A DNA stretch of 64,000 nucleotides from Corynebacterium halotolerans. GTDB taxonomy: Bacteria; Actinomycetota; Actinomycetes; Mycobacteriales; Mycobacteriaceae. Both the position numbers and the translations under genes were made by a program. The stretch lies in NCBI RefSeq assembly GCF_001056295.1, contig NZ_JVMD01000026.1, positions 38,508 to 102,507 on the forward strand. The letters are read 5' to 3'. The notes below the pieces were generated by a model that had not been told where the DNA came from, ran no database searches, and was given only the letters and a program-made list of their open reading frames with translations. Shown in pieces: positions 53,256-64,000 of this stretch. Numbering within the stretch: position 1 is the first letter of the stretch; each line of letters begins with the position of its first letter.

Positions 53256-55384
53256 CGGGGGCGCAACCGCCCGTCGCCGCCCGCCGCCCGCACGTCCGGG
53301 TCCGCCACGGACGCGAGTTCGCCGACGACTACGAGTGGCTGCGCGACAAGGCGGACCCGGAGGTCATCGCGCACCTGAACGCGGAGAACGCGTACAACGA
53401 CGCGATGACCGCGGATCTGGGCGACCTGTCCGAGGCGATCTTCGGCGAGATCAAGTCCCGCGTGCAGGAGACCGACATGTCGGTGCCGGTGCGCTCGGGC
53501 GACTGGTGGTACTACTCGCGCACCCTGGAGGGGAAGTCCTACGGGCTGTCGTGCCGCATGCGCGCCGACGGCGACGACTGGACCCCGCCGGCCATCCCGG
53601 ACGCCGCGCCGGGCGAGACGGTGCCGGGCGAGGAGATCCTGCTGGACCTCAACGAGTTGGCCGAGGGCCACGAGTTCTTCTCGCTGGGCGCCGCGTCGGT
53701 GACCGTCGACGGCAACCTGCTGGCCTACTCCACCGACGTGGTCGGCGATGAGCGGTACACGCTGCGCATCAAGGATCTGCGCACGGGCGAGCTGTACGAC
53801 GACGTCATCTCCGACATCGCCGCCGGAGCGACGTGGGTGGGCTCCGACTACCTCTTCTACCAGCGCCTCGACGAGGCCTGGCGGCCGGATTCGGTGTGGC
53901 GCCATGCCGTCGGCGCGCCGACGTCGGAGGACGTGCGCGTCTTCCACGAACCGGACGAGTCCTACTGGGTCGGCGTGGGCACCACCCGCAGCGAGAAGTA
54001 CCTGATCTTCGAGGCCGGCTCGAAGATCACGTCGGAGACCTGGTTCCTCGACTGCTCCGACCCGACCGGCGAGCCGACGTGCGTGCGCCCCCGCGAGCGC
54101 GGCGTGGAGTACGACGTCGACCACGCCGTCATCGGCGGCGAGGATCTCTGGCTGGTCACGCACAACATGACGGGCCCGAATTTCGCGCTCGGCGCGGTGC
54201 CCGCGGGCACCTTCGATTCGGTGTCCGACCTGCGCGAGCTCGTCGCCCACCGCGACGACGTCCGCATCGAGGGCGTCGACTGCTTCGCCGGGCACCTGGT
54301 GCTGGCGTACCGGTCGGGCGGCATCGGCAGGCTGGCTTTGGCGGTGCTTGGCGACGATGGCGCCGCCGCCGTGGATTTCTCCGAGCTCGAATTCCCGGAG
54401 GAGCTCTACACCGCCGCGTCGGCGGGTAATCCCGAGTGGGAGGCGCCGGTGCTGCGGTTCTCCTACTGCTCCTTCACCACGCCCTCGGAGGTGTGGCAGA
54501 TCGACGTCGCCACCGGCGAGCGCGAGATGCTCAAGCGCCAGCCCGTCCGCGGCGGGTACGAGCCCGGCGATTACGCGGCCACGCGCCGCTGGGTCACGGC
54601 CCGCGACGGCGCGAAGGTGCCGGTGTCGCTGGTGCACCGCGCGGACCTGGATCTCTCGTCGCCGAATCCGCTGCTGCTGTACGGCTACGGCTCCTACGAG
54701 GCCCCGATCGACCCGGGCTTCTCCGTCGCCAGGCTGTCGCTGATGGACCGCGGCATGATCTTCGCCATCGCCCACGTGCGCGGCGGCGGCGAGATGGGCC
54801 GCGCCTGGTGGGAGCAGGGCCGGGGGCTGGCGAAGAAGAACACGTTCACCGACTTCATCGACGTCGCCGACGACCTGCTCGACGCCGGGATCACCGCCCG
54901 CGACCGCATGGTCGCCGACGGCGGCTCGGCGGGCGGCATGCTCATGGGAGCGGTGGCGAACATGGCGGGCGACCGGTTCGCGGGCATCGAGGCCGTCGTG
55001 CCCTTCGTCGACCCGCTGACGTCGATGCTCATGCCCGAGCTGCCGCTGACCGTGGTGGAGTGGGACGAGTGGGGCGACCCGTTCCACGAGGAGGAGGTCT
55101 ACGACTACATGGCCTCCTACGCCCCGTACGAGAACGTCGAGCCGAAGAAGTACCCGCCCATCCTCGCGGTGACCAGCCTCAACGACACTCGCGTGCTGTA
55201 CGTGGAGCCGGCGAAGTGGATCGCGAAGCTGCGCGAGGTCGCCGGCGGCGTCGAGGGCGCCGGCCCGTTCCTGCTCAAGACGGAGATGAGCGCCGGCCAC
55301 GGCGGCGTCTCGGGCCGCTACGCGAAGTGGCGCGAGACCGCGTTCCAGTACGCCTGGCTGCTCCGGGCCGCCGGCGCCGCCTGA
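53252..55384 (+). CDS. ptrB: Oligopeptidase B (prolyl oligopeptidase family)
   Basis: A 710-residue S9A serine peptidase cutting after Arg/Lys in short peptides. N-terminal [18 protein letters not shown], then a seven-bladed propeller (residues about 80-400), then the catalytic domain: [24 protein letters not shown], nucleophile [13 protein letters not shown], Asp in [13 protein letters not shown] and His in [10 protein letters not shown]. The purC-ptrB neighbourhood is also found in mycobacteria (Rv0780-Rv0782, where ptrB is split); here the gene is whole. GTG 53252 overlaps purC and the stop overlaps bluB. Confidence 0.95.
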   Translation: MTGAQPPVAARRPHVRVRHGREFADDYEWLRDKADPEVIAHLNAENAYNDAMTADLGDLSEAIFGEIKSRVQETDMSVPVRSGDWWYYSRTLEGKSYGLSCRMRADGDDWTPPAIPDAAPGETVPGEEILLDLNELAEGHEFFSLGAASVTVDGNLLAYSTDVVGDERYTLRIKDLRTGELYDDVISDIAAGATWVGSDYLFYQRLDEAWRPDSVWRHAVGAPTSEDVRVFHEPDESYWVGVGTTRSEKYLIFEAGSKITSETWFLDCSDPTGEPTCVRPRERGVEYDVDHAVIGGEDLWLVTHNMTGPNFALGAVPAGTFDSVSDLRELVAHRDDVRIEGVDCFAGHLVLAYRSGGIGRLALAVLGDDGAAAVDFSELEFPEELYTAASAGNPEWEAPVLRFSYCSFTTPSEVWQIDVATGEREMLKRQPVRGGYEPGDYAATRRWVTARDGAKVPVSLVHRADLDLSSPNPLLLYGYGSYEAPIDPGFSVARLSLMDRGMIFAIAHVRGGGEMGRAWWEQGRGLAKKNTFTDFIDVADDLLDAGITARDRMVADGGSAGGMLMGAVANMAGDRFAGIEAVVPFVDPLTSMLMPELPLTVVEWDEWGDPFHEEEVYDYMASYAPYENVEPKKYPPILAVTSLNDTRVLYVEPAKWIAKLREVAGGVEGAGPFLLKTEMSAGHGGVSGRYAKWRETAFQYAWLLRAAGAA

Positions 55385-55992
55385 TGGACGTCTACGAGGC
55401 CATCGGCCGCCGCCGCGACGTGCGCCGCGAGTTCAGCGGCGGGGTCATCGCCGATGATGCGCTCATGCGCATTCTCGGCGCCGGCCACGCCGCGCCGTCG
55501 GTGGGGCTGTCGCAGCCGTGGGACTTCCACGTGGTGCGGCGGCCGGAGCGCCTGCGCGAGTTCGCGGACCACGTGGCGGGGTGCCGCGCCGCCTTCGCCG
55601 ATTCGCTTCCCGACGACCGCCGCGGCACGTTCGACCCGATCCGCATCGAGGGGATCGTGGAATCGGGCACCGGCATCGTGGTGACGTACGACCCCGAGCG
55701 GGGCGGCCCGAACATCCTGGGCCGGCACACCATCGACGACACCGGCCTGATGTCGGTGGCCCTGGCCGTCCAGAACATGTGGCTCGCCGCCACGGCCGAA
55801 GGCGCCGGGATCGGGTGGGTCAGCTTCTACGAGGAAGACTTCCTGGCGGAGTTCATCGGCGTCGCAAAGCCGGTCCGTCCCGTGGCGTGGCTGTGCCTGG
55901 GGCCCGTGACGCACCTGGCGGAGGTCCGTGACCTCGAGGCCTTCGGCTGGCGGAAGGGCCTGGCCCTGGACGAGGTCGTGCACTGGGATTAG
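55384..55992 (+). CDS. bluB: 5,6-dimethylbenzimidazole synthase BluB
   Basis: A 202-residue flavin-destroying enzyme of the nitroreductase fold that converts FMNH2 to dimethylbenzimidazole, the lower ligand of cobalamin. Typical motifs: YEAIGRRRDVRREF, GAGHAAPSVGLSQPWDF, YDPERGGPNILGRH and VSFYEEDFLAEFIGV. ATG overlaps the ptrB stop (TGATG). No other cobalamin gene is in the window. The gene includes a 13/14 copy of the dispersed motif at 55857-55870. Confidence 0.9.
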   Translation: MDVYEAIGRRRDVRREFSGGVIADDALMRILGAGHAAPSVGLSQPWDFHVVRRPERLREFADHVAGCRAAFADSLPDDRRGTFDPIRIEGIVESGTGIVVTYDPERGGPNILGRHTIDDTGLMSVALAVQNMWLAATAEGAGIGWVSFYEEDFLAEFIGVAKPVRPVAWLCLGPVTHLAEVRDLEAFGWRKGLALDEVVHWD

Positions 55993-56059
55993 CCCGGCGT
56001 TAGGGCGGGCGTCCCCTGTCCTTCACCGGGAATTCACCCCGCGATGCTTTGCTTGGCCC

Positions 56060-56757
56060 ATGACCGCCGTCTCGCCCGCCCTCGTGGTGTCGGTGTCGGG
56101 CATCCGGGATGACCGGCTGCTCGACGCCGCACGTTTCATCGCCGCCCTGGAGTACCGGGGCATCTCGCCGTCTCTGCTGGTCGCGCCGTATCTGGGCGGG
56201 GATTGGTCGCTGCGGGATTCGCCGGCGGTGCTCGACTGGATCCGGCGCCGGCGCGACGAGGGCGCCGAGATCCTGCTGGCCGGCTACGACCAGTCGGACC
56301 GCGGCCGGCGCGGCGAATTCGCCTCGCTCGACGCCCACGAGGCCCGGCTGCGCCTGACCGCCGCCACTCGCCAGATGCGGGCGCTGAGCCTGGAAACCGA
56401 CATGTTCGCCCCGCCGCGCTGGCTGATGTCGCCCGGCACGCTGGAGGTTCTGCCGGACCTGGGCTTCCGCATCGCCGCCGACCTGCACGGCGTCCACGAC
56501 CTGGTCACCGGCGCCACCGACCCCACCCGCGTGCTGGCGGTGGGCGAGGGCTTCGGCGCCGCGCGCTGGTGGCGCCGGGCGATGCGCAACTCGGTCAACC
56601 GCGCCCTCGCCGACGGCCGGCCGATCCGCATCTCGGTGTCCGCCGCCCGCCTGCGCGACGAGAAGGTGCGCCGCGACATCCTCCGCCTGCTGGACATGGC
56701 CATGGCCGCGGGCGTCGCCCCGGCGGGCTACGGCGCGGTGCCCCTACGATGGGCGGC

Positions 56758-56761
<4 letters not shown>
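56060..56761 (+). CDS. DUF2334/polysaccharide deacetylase-like protein
   Basis: A 233-residue soluble protein. It begins ALVVSVSGIRDDRLLD, has YRGISPSLLVAPYLGG, then EILLAGYDQSDRGRRGEF and FAPPRWLMSPGTLEVLPDLGFR. The last two mimic the motifs of carbohydrate esterase 4-like DUF2334 proteins (xHGxxH and FxPPxW...), but the metal His pair of the GYDQSD segment is absent, so deacetylase activity is doubtful. ATG 56060 is the best start by family alignment; no clear ribosome site. Overlaps gpx (ATGA). Confidence 0.72.
56745..56750 (+). promoter_or_regulatory. -10 box of the glutathione-peroxidase-type gene (leaderless)
   Basis: TACGAT, then 7 nt, then ATG 56758, lying inside the end of the previous gene. 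Confidence 0.45.
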
Positions 56762-57235
<474 letters not shown>

Positions 57236-57261
<26 letters not shown>

Positions 57262-58036
57262 GCGCCGGCCGCGGGCCGAACTCGGGATCCGGGTCGGCGT
57301 CGTCGGGAAGCGGGATCACGTCGATTTCCGGAGCCGGCAGCGGGTCCGCCGCCAGCGGGCCCTCCAGCATGCCGGTGGCGCCCCAGCCCATGATGCCGCT
57401 GCGGTTGCGCAGGTTCATGCTGGCCAGGCCGACCTTGCCGAATTCGTCGCCGCCGACGGTGACCACCTCGCCGTGCACCGCCACGACCATGTTGACGTGG
57501 TGGCCGAACGGCCCCGGATAGTCGTAGAACACCAGGTCGCCGATCTGCGGCGAGAACTCCGGCTCCGCCGCGGCGTCGATGTAGGCGCCCCGGTCGGCCA
57601 TCGCCCCGGCGAGCTCGAGGACGTCCGCCACCAACCACGAATTGGGCCGCCCCGGCTGCTCCGCCCGCACCGGCAGCCCCACCTCGTTGAGCACCCACGA
57701 CACGAATGCGGCGTCCCAGCGGCCCTCCGGATAGCGGCGGTCCGGTCCGGTCTTGGGGGCCACGGTGCTTTCCGACGGGCCGGCCTCCCCGTCGCCGCGC
57801 GTGAAGTAGCGGGCGCCGCCGGGCTGTTCCTCGTACTGGGCGCGCGCGATTTCCACGATGCCCTGCTGGTAGAGGGGCCGCTCGGGGTCGGTCTCGGGGA
57901 AGGGGCCCCCGCGCCAGGCCAGGAGGTTGACCGGCCCCCACAGCGTCACCGCCGCACCGAAGGCGAACACGAACACGAGCAGCAGGATGGGCCAGGGGGC
58001 GAGGCCGAAACGTCGGGGAGGGCGGGCGTCGGTCAT
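57236..58036 (-). CDS. Membrane-anchored CHAP-domain protein
   Basis: A 266-residue protein with one N-terminal membrane helix (PWPILLLVFVFAFGAAVTLWG), then an extracytoplasmic CHAP-like domain: WDAAFVSWVLNEVGLPV in the Cys position and GDLVFYDYPGPFGHHVNMVVAVHGEVVTVGG with His. The usual catalytic Cys of CHAP peptidoglycan amidases (normally CxxF/W) is Ala here (DAAFVSW), so it may be inactive or bind peptidoglycan. The tail is Pro/Asp-rich. Leaderless start at ATG 58036. Confidence 0.78.
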
Positions 58037-58042
58037 GGGCTC

Positions 58043-58048
58043 AGGATA
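58043..58048 (-). promoter_or_regulatory. -10 box of the CHAP-domain gene (leaderless)
   Basis: TATCCT on the minus strand, 6 nt before ATG 58036. Confidence 0.45.
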
Positions 58049-58078
58049 GCGGCGGCGTGTGCGGTCCCCGCCGCCTAG

Positions 58079-58084
58079 TAGAGT
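58079..58084 (+). promoter_or_regulatory. Candidate -10 of purSQL
   Basis: TAGAGT about 60 nt before purS GTG 58147, leaving a leader with a good ribosome site (AGGAG, 58135-58139). This operon is not leaderless, unlike purD, purB and purC. Confidence 0.45.
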
Positions 58085-58146
58085 TGTCCCCGGATATGCG
58101 TCCCGCGACCAGGCGGGGCTTCCCACCGAAAAACAGGAGCACTTAC

Positions 58147-58389
58147 GTGGCGCGTGTAGTTGTCAATGTGATGCCCAAGGCGGAGATCCTCGACCCGCAG
58201 GGCCAGGCCGTCCACCGGGCTCTGGGGCGCATCGGCGTCTCCGGGGTGTCGGACGTTCGCCAGGGCAAGCGATTCGAGCTCGAGGTCGACGATTCCGTTT
58301 CCGACGAGGACCTGAACCGCCTGGCGGAGACGCTGCTGGCCAACACGGTCATCGAGGACTTCGAGGTCGTGCGCGGGGAGGGCAAGTGA
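58147..58389 (+). CDS. purS: FGAM synthetase subunit PurS
   Basis: An 80-residue small subunit that bridges PurQ and PurL. Typical [25 protein letters not shown] and the C-terminal [14 protein letters not shown] 58147 has AGGAG 7 nt upstream. The stop overlaps purQ (GTGA). Confidence 0.95.
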   Translation: MARVVVNVMPKAEILDPQGQAVHRALGRIGVSGVSDVRQGKRFELEVDDSVSDEDLNRLAETLLANTVIEDFEVVRGEGK

Positions 58390-59057
58390 CCGCCAGGATC
58401 GGCGTCATCACCTTCCCCGGCACCCTGGATGACGTCGACGCCGCCCGCGCCGTGCGGCTGGCCGGGGCGGAGGCGGTCGATCTCTGGCACGCCGACGCCG
58501 ACCTGAAGGGCGTCGACGCGGTCGTCGTGCCTGGCGGCTTCTCCTACGGCGACTACCTGCGCAGCGGCGCGATCTCCGCGCTGGCCCCGGTCATGCGGTC
58601 GGTCATCGACGCCGCGGGCAAGGGCATGCCGGTGCTGGGCATCTGCAACGGCTTCCAGATCCTCACCGAGTCCGGCCTCCTGCCGGGCGCCCTGACCCGC
58701 AACGAGGGCCTGCACTTCGTGTGCCGCGACCTGCACCTGAAGGTGGAGAACGCCGACACCGCGTGGACGTCGTCGCTGACGGCGGGCCAGGAGATCCTCA
58801 TCCCGTCGAAGCACGGCGAGGGCCGTTTCCAGGCCGCCCCGGACACCATCCGCGAGCTGGAGGAGGAGGGCCGCGTGGTGTTCCGCTACGTGGAGAACCC
58901 CAACGGCTCGATCAACGACATCGCCGGCGTGTGCAGCGCCGACGGCCGCGTCGTGGGCCTCATGCCGCACCCGGAGCACGCCGTCGAGGCGCTGACCGGC
59001 CCGTCGCTCGACGGTCTCGAGCTGTTCCTGTCCGCCGTCTCCGCCATCGGCGCGTAA
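58386..59057 (+). CDS. purQ: FGAM synthetase glutaminase subunit PurQ
   Basis: A 223-residue class I glutamine amidotransferase supplying ammonia to PurL. Nucleophile Cys in [25 protein letters not shown], and the His-Glu pair in [12 protein letters not shown] 58386 overlaps the purS stop. Confidence 0.96.
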   Translation: MTARIGVITFPGTLDDVDAARAVRLAGAEAVDLWHADADLKGVDAVVVPGGFSYGDYLRSGAISALAPVMRSVIDAAGKGMPVLGICNGFQILTESGLLPGALTRNEGLHFVCRDLHLKVENADTAWTSSLTAGQEILIPSKHGEGRFQAAPDTIRELEEEGRVVFRYVENPNGSINDIAGVCSADGRVVGLMPHPEHAVEALTGPSLDGLELFLSAVSAIGA

Positions 59058-59070
59058 AGGGAGGATCGAC

Positions 59071-61422
<2,352 letters not shown>

Positions 61423-61443
61423 TTTCCGTCGCCGTCGTCGTGG

Positions 61444-61480
61444 ACCGGCTCTCCCGCGGGTGCGGGAGGGCCGGTTTTTT
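61444..61480 (+). terminator. Rho-independent terminator of purSQL
   Basis: ACCGGCTCTCCCGC pairs with GCGGGAGGGCCGGT (one mismatch) around a 4-nt loop, followed by six T. Confidence 0.92.
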
Positions 61481-61534
61481 CGCGATGGGTTACGGTGGGG
61501 CGCCCCTGGTTCCGCGGCGTGCCGAGGGGGTCGT

Positions 61535-61548
61535 GGGCGTCGCAAAGC
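61535..61548 (-). repeat. Dispersed motif GCTTTGCGACGCCC, copy 7
   Basis: Exact copy on the minus strand between the purL terminator and the DsbA-like gene. Confidence 0.7.
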
Positions 61549-61606
61549 AAGGGCATGCACAATCGATGGACCGCGACATTCGACCCGAACAGGAAACGGA
61601 GATCAC

Positions 61607-62371
61607 ATGAGCGACACCGCCAACCGCAGTAAGAAGGCCGCCCCCGGGATGGTGCCGGCGTTGATTGCGCTGGTGGTGGTCGTGCTCGCGATCGCCGGCG
61701 TCGGCGGGTACATGGTGTGGGGCGGGTCCTCCGATTCCGAGCCGGCCAAGGGCGCCGCCTCCGGGGAAGGCGGCACCCCGCACGCGGATCCCGGGTCGGG
61801 CGGCGAGGGGCTGAGCTTCCTCGCCCGCCGCGACGAGAACGACCGCATGGCGGTGGGCCCCGTCGACGCGCCCGTGGTGCTGGTGAACTACTCGGACTGG
61901 CGCTGCCCGTTCTGCGCGAAGTTCGCCCGCGACATGGAGCCGCAGCTGATCTCCGATTACGTGGAGACCGGGAAGCTGCGCATCGAGTGGCGCGACATGC
62001 CGCTCTTCGGCGGCGACTCGAAGTTCGCCGCCCGCGCCGGCCGCGCCGCCGCCGAGCAGGACAAGTTCCACGATTTCCACCGCGTGGTCATGGCCGCCGC
62101 CCCCGAGCGCGGCCACGCGAACCTGGACGAGCAGGCGCTGATGGCCTTCGCCGAGGAGGCGGGCATCCCGGATCTGGAGAAGTTCCGCGCGGACATGCTG
62201 TCGGATCGTTTCGATGAGGCGATCGACAAGGATGCCGAGGAGGGGTCGCTGTACGGTGTGAATTCGACGCCGACGTTCATCGTGGGCAAGGGGGCGATCG
62301 TGGGGGCGCAGCCGCTGCAGACGTTCATCGACGCCATTGAGTCCCAGCTGCCGGCCGGGGCGGGGGAGTAG
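61607..62371 (+). CDS. Membrane-anchored DsbA-family thiol oxidoreductase
   Basis: A 254-residue protein: one N-terminal membrane helix (ALIALVVVVLAIAGVGGYMVWG), a Gly/Ser linker, then a thioredoxin-fold domain with a helical insert. Active site DWRCPFCAKF (CxxC) and the cis-Pro loop NSTPTFIVG are intact. It forms or isomerises disulfides outside the membrane. GGAG lies 5 nt before ATG 61607. It is followed 3 bp later by a CcdA-type membrane protein that could keep it reduced or oxidised. Confidence 0.92.
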   Translation: MSDTANRSKKAAPGMVPALIALVVVVLAIAGVGGYMVWGGSSDSEPAKGAASGEGGTPHADPGSGGEGLSFLARRDENDRMAVGPVDAPVVLVNYSDWRCPFCAKFARDMEPQLISDYVETGKLRIEWRDMPLFGGDSKFAARAGRAAAEQDKFHDFHRVVMAAAPERGHANLDEQALMAFAEEAGIPDLEKFRADMLSDRFDEAIDKDAEEGSLYGVNSTPTFIVGKGAIVGAQPLQTFIDAIESQLPAGAGE

Positions 62372-62374
62372 CGC

Positions 62375-63310
62375 GTGGGGGTCGGTTCGATCGGTTTCGC
62401 CGGGGCGTTCCTGGGCGGGTTGCTGTCGCTGCTGAGCCCCTGTTCGGCTCTGCTGCTGCCGTCGTTTTTCGCGTACGCCTTCGACGGCGTGGGCAAGCTG
62501 GTGCAGCGCACGGTGGTGTTTTACCTGGGCATGATCGCGGTGCTCGTGCCGATGGGCGCGGGCATCGGCGCCGTCGGGTCGCTGCTGACCATTCATCGCG
62601 CGACGGTGACGTTGGTCGCGGGCCTGGTGGTCATCGCGCTCGGCGTGTTCACGGCGCTGGGGGGCGGGTTCCGGTTCGGCGGGAGTTTGGGGCCCGATGC
62701 CGGGGCGGCGGCGAAGGGCACGGGCGTGTTCAACGTCGCGGTGCTCGGTGCGGTGTACGGCTTGGCGGGGTTCTGCTCGGGGCCGCTGCTCGGCGCGATT
62801 TTGACCGTCGCGTTGGCGGGCGGTTCGACGGTGCAGGGGGGCGTGCTGATGGCGGTGTACGCGTTGGGCATGGCCGCGCCCCTTCTGTTGATGGCGTTGC
62901 TGTGGGAGAAGTTCGACCTCGGTTCGCGGTCGTGGCTGCGGCCGCGGACGGTGAAGGTCGGGCCGGTGCGCACGAATTCGCTGTCGCTGATCGCCGGCGT
63001 CGTGTTGGTCGCGTTGGGCGTGCTGTTCATCGTGACCGGCGGGACGGCGGGCCTCGGTGGCGCGACGACCGTGGACCAGCAGTTCGCCATGCAGGAATGG
63101 TTGGCCAAGGCGTCGGGTGCCGTGTCCGATTTGTGGGTCTTGCTCGGAGTGCTCGTGCTGGTCGCGATCGGCCTCGTCGTGTACCTGCTGCGTGCTCGGC
63201 GTGCGGGAGCGGGTGCCGGCGCCGATGAAGGCGGAGCCGACGATGCCTCTGACGCCGACGCCGGCACCGGTTCCTCGGCTTCCCGGGCACGCGGCACGTC
63301 CGCGGAATAG
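62375..63310 (+). CDS. CcdA/DsbD-type membrane thiol transporter
   Basis: A 311-residue membrane protein with seven or so helices. The two redox cysteines of the CcdA family are present in helix contexts LLSPCSALLLP and AGFCSGPLLGA. The C-terminal 45 residues are a Gly/Ala/Asp/Ser tail. GTG 62375 is 3 bp after the DsbA-like gene, so the two form one extracytoplasmic redox unit. No cytochrome c assembly gene is seen in the window, which makes service of the DsbA-like protein more likely. Confidence 0.88.
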   Translation: MGVGSIGFAGAFLGGLLSLLSPCSALLLPSFFAYAFDGVGKLVQRTVVFYLGMIAVLVPMGAGIGAVGSLLTIHRATVTLVAGLVVIALGVFTALGGGFRFGGSLGPDAGAAAKGTGVFNVAVLGAVYGLAGFCSGPLLGAILTVALAGGSTVQGGVLMAVYALGMAAPLLLMALLWEKFDLGSRSWLRPRTVKVGPVRTNSLSLIAGVVLVALGVLFIVTGGTAGLGGATTVDQQFAMQEWLAKASGAVSDLWVLLGVLVLVAIGLVVYLLRARRAGAGAGADEGGADDASDADAGTGSSASRARGTSAE

Positions 63311-63604
63311 AGGCCTCGGGGCCAGCGGTCCTTGGGGCGGGGCCGCCGGGTGTTGCCGGTCGCCCCGGCTTCCGGGGTCGCCAAAGTTCGCCAGGCCCGC
63401 GTCCAGTTCGCGGCTCGTCTTCGCCGGCCTTGGTTTTGGGTTGCCAGGATTCGCCTCCCCCAAGGATTGGCCTGCGCCGAGCCGGGCGGTGCCTCTCCGG
63501 TTCCGTGCATCAGGCCTCTCCATGGGAACGAATGCATCGGTAGCCTCCATCGGACCGCCACCGGAATCACCGCCGCCACCGGAACGGCCACATCGGGTGC
63601 CACA

Positions 63605-63988
63605 TCAGAAGGGCACCGTGGGGTCCGGCCCCAACGGCCGCGGCGCCTCGGGCACCGACGCCGGCTCCGTGTCGCCCATGCACGGCCACCCATCATCGAC
63701 GGCATCGACCACCGCCCGCGCATCCCCGGCCACCACCGGATCGTTCGAATTCAACGGCCCGGCAACGAACTCCTCCATCTCCCGCTCATACTTCGCGGTT
63801 TGTCGGGCGTGTTCCCGCAAGGCCGCATCAACCTCGGCTTGATCCATCGCCTCCCGTGCCTCCGCAGCCGCGCGCATCTTCTTTTCATTGTCGGCGCGGA
63901 TGGTCCTGGCCAACCTGGTGGCCCGCTGGTCGAAGGTCTGTCGTTTGATGTGGGCGATCGGCCCATGCGGCACCGTCGTCGCCTGCAC
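63605..63988 (-). CDS. Protein of unknown function, possibly continuing past the right edge
   Basis: At least 127 residues. GTG 63988 is a possible start, but the frame is open to the window end, so the gene may be longer. The visible part has a basic N-terminus (HIKRQTFDQRATRLARTI), a long charged helix likely to form a coiled coil (about residues 33-75: NEKKMRAAAEAREAMDQAE and so on), then an acidic, Pro-rich tail. No family is recognised. The 294 bp between it and the CcdA-type gene hold nothing I can identify. Confidence 0.5.
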   Translation of the reverse strand: MQATTVPHGPIAHIKRQTFDQRATRLARTIRADNEKKMRAAAEAREAMDQAEVDAALREHARQTAKYEREMEEFVAGPLNSNDPVVAGDARAVVDAVDDGWPCMGDTEPASVPEAPRPLGPDPTVPF

Positions 63989-64000
63989 CTCACCGGTGTG

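Overview
The window is about 70 percent GC and looks like a chromosome segment of a Corynebacterium or close relative. The evidence is protein-level resemblance of several genes to Corynebacterium glutamicum (quinone-linked pyruvate dehydrogenase Pqo, threonine/serine exporter ThrE, OtsA/OtsB), the mycolata-type thiolase-FabG-MaoC trio, a DtxR-type iron box, and many leaderless genes whose ATG/GTG lies 6-8 nt after a TANNNT -10 box. The species cannot be named from sequence alone.

Layout. 1-7.3 kb: start of a metal-binding lipoprotein (zinc type), a LacI regulator, trehalose synthesis (otsB; and a small lysine-tailed protein, otsA and a lipoprotein as an overlapping operon), then thrE and tRNA-Thr. 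7.3-19.9 kb: an orphan SUKH-type protein, a medium-chain acyl-CoA synthetase, two exported or degenerate small proteins, a thioesterase with a broken HD-like tail, pqo, two overlapping lipases plus a HIT hydrolase, an AbiEi/DUF559 protein and a 1.5 kb gene-poor region. 19.9-26.2 kb: purD, an aminotransferase, a TrkH/TrkA potassium pair and purB. 26.2-30.9 kb: a DtxR-boxed ferric-iron ABC transporter and a secreted Cu/Zn superoxide dismutase. 30.9-44.6 kb: a complete [NiFe]-hydrogenase locus (hypCDE, hypF, hypA-hypB-small subunit-large subunit-cytochrome b-protease) followed by a second set, hypA2 / a large-subunit paralog / hypC2. 44.6-51 kb: a MerR-TipAS regulator, two small enzymes, and MaoC-FabG-thiolase. 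51-64 kb: a membrane esterase, purC, ptrB, bluB, a deacetylase-like protein, glutathione peroxidase, a CHAP protein, purS-purQ-purL, a DsbA/CcdA pair and an unknown partial or whole gene.

How the genes work together. Five enzymes of inosinate and adenylate synthesis are spread over the window (purD, purB, purC, purSQL) with the iron/hydrogenase/lipid block lying between purB and purC. The hydrogenase locus is self-contained for cofactor assembly: HypCDEF make and load the Fe(CN)2CO unit, HypA/HypB load nickel, the protease trims the large subunit, and a Tat-exported small subunit plus a haem-b anchor place the enzyme on the outer face of the membrane as an uptake hydrogenase. The extra HypA/large-subunit-like/HypC set resembles in composition the HupF/HupK chaperones of rhizobia and is the most interesting protein-level feature.

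The most interesting DNA-level feature is a dispersed 11-14 bp motif, GCTT[T/G][G/A]CGACG(CCC), with more than twenty copies, both next to terminators and inside genes, where it uses the otherwise unusual CTT leucine codon.
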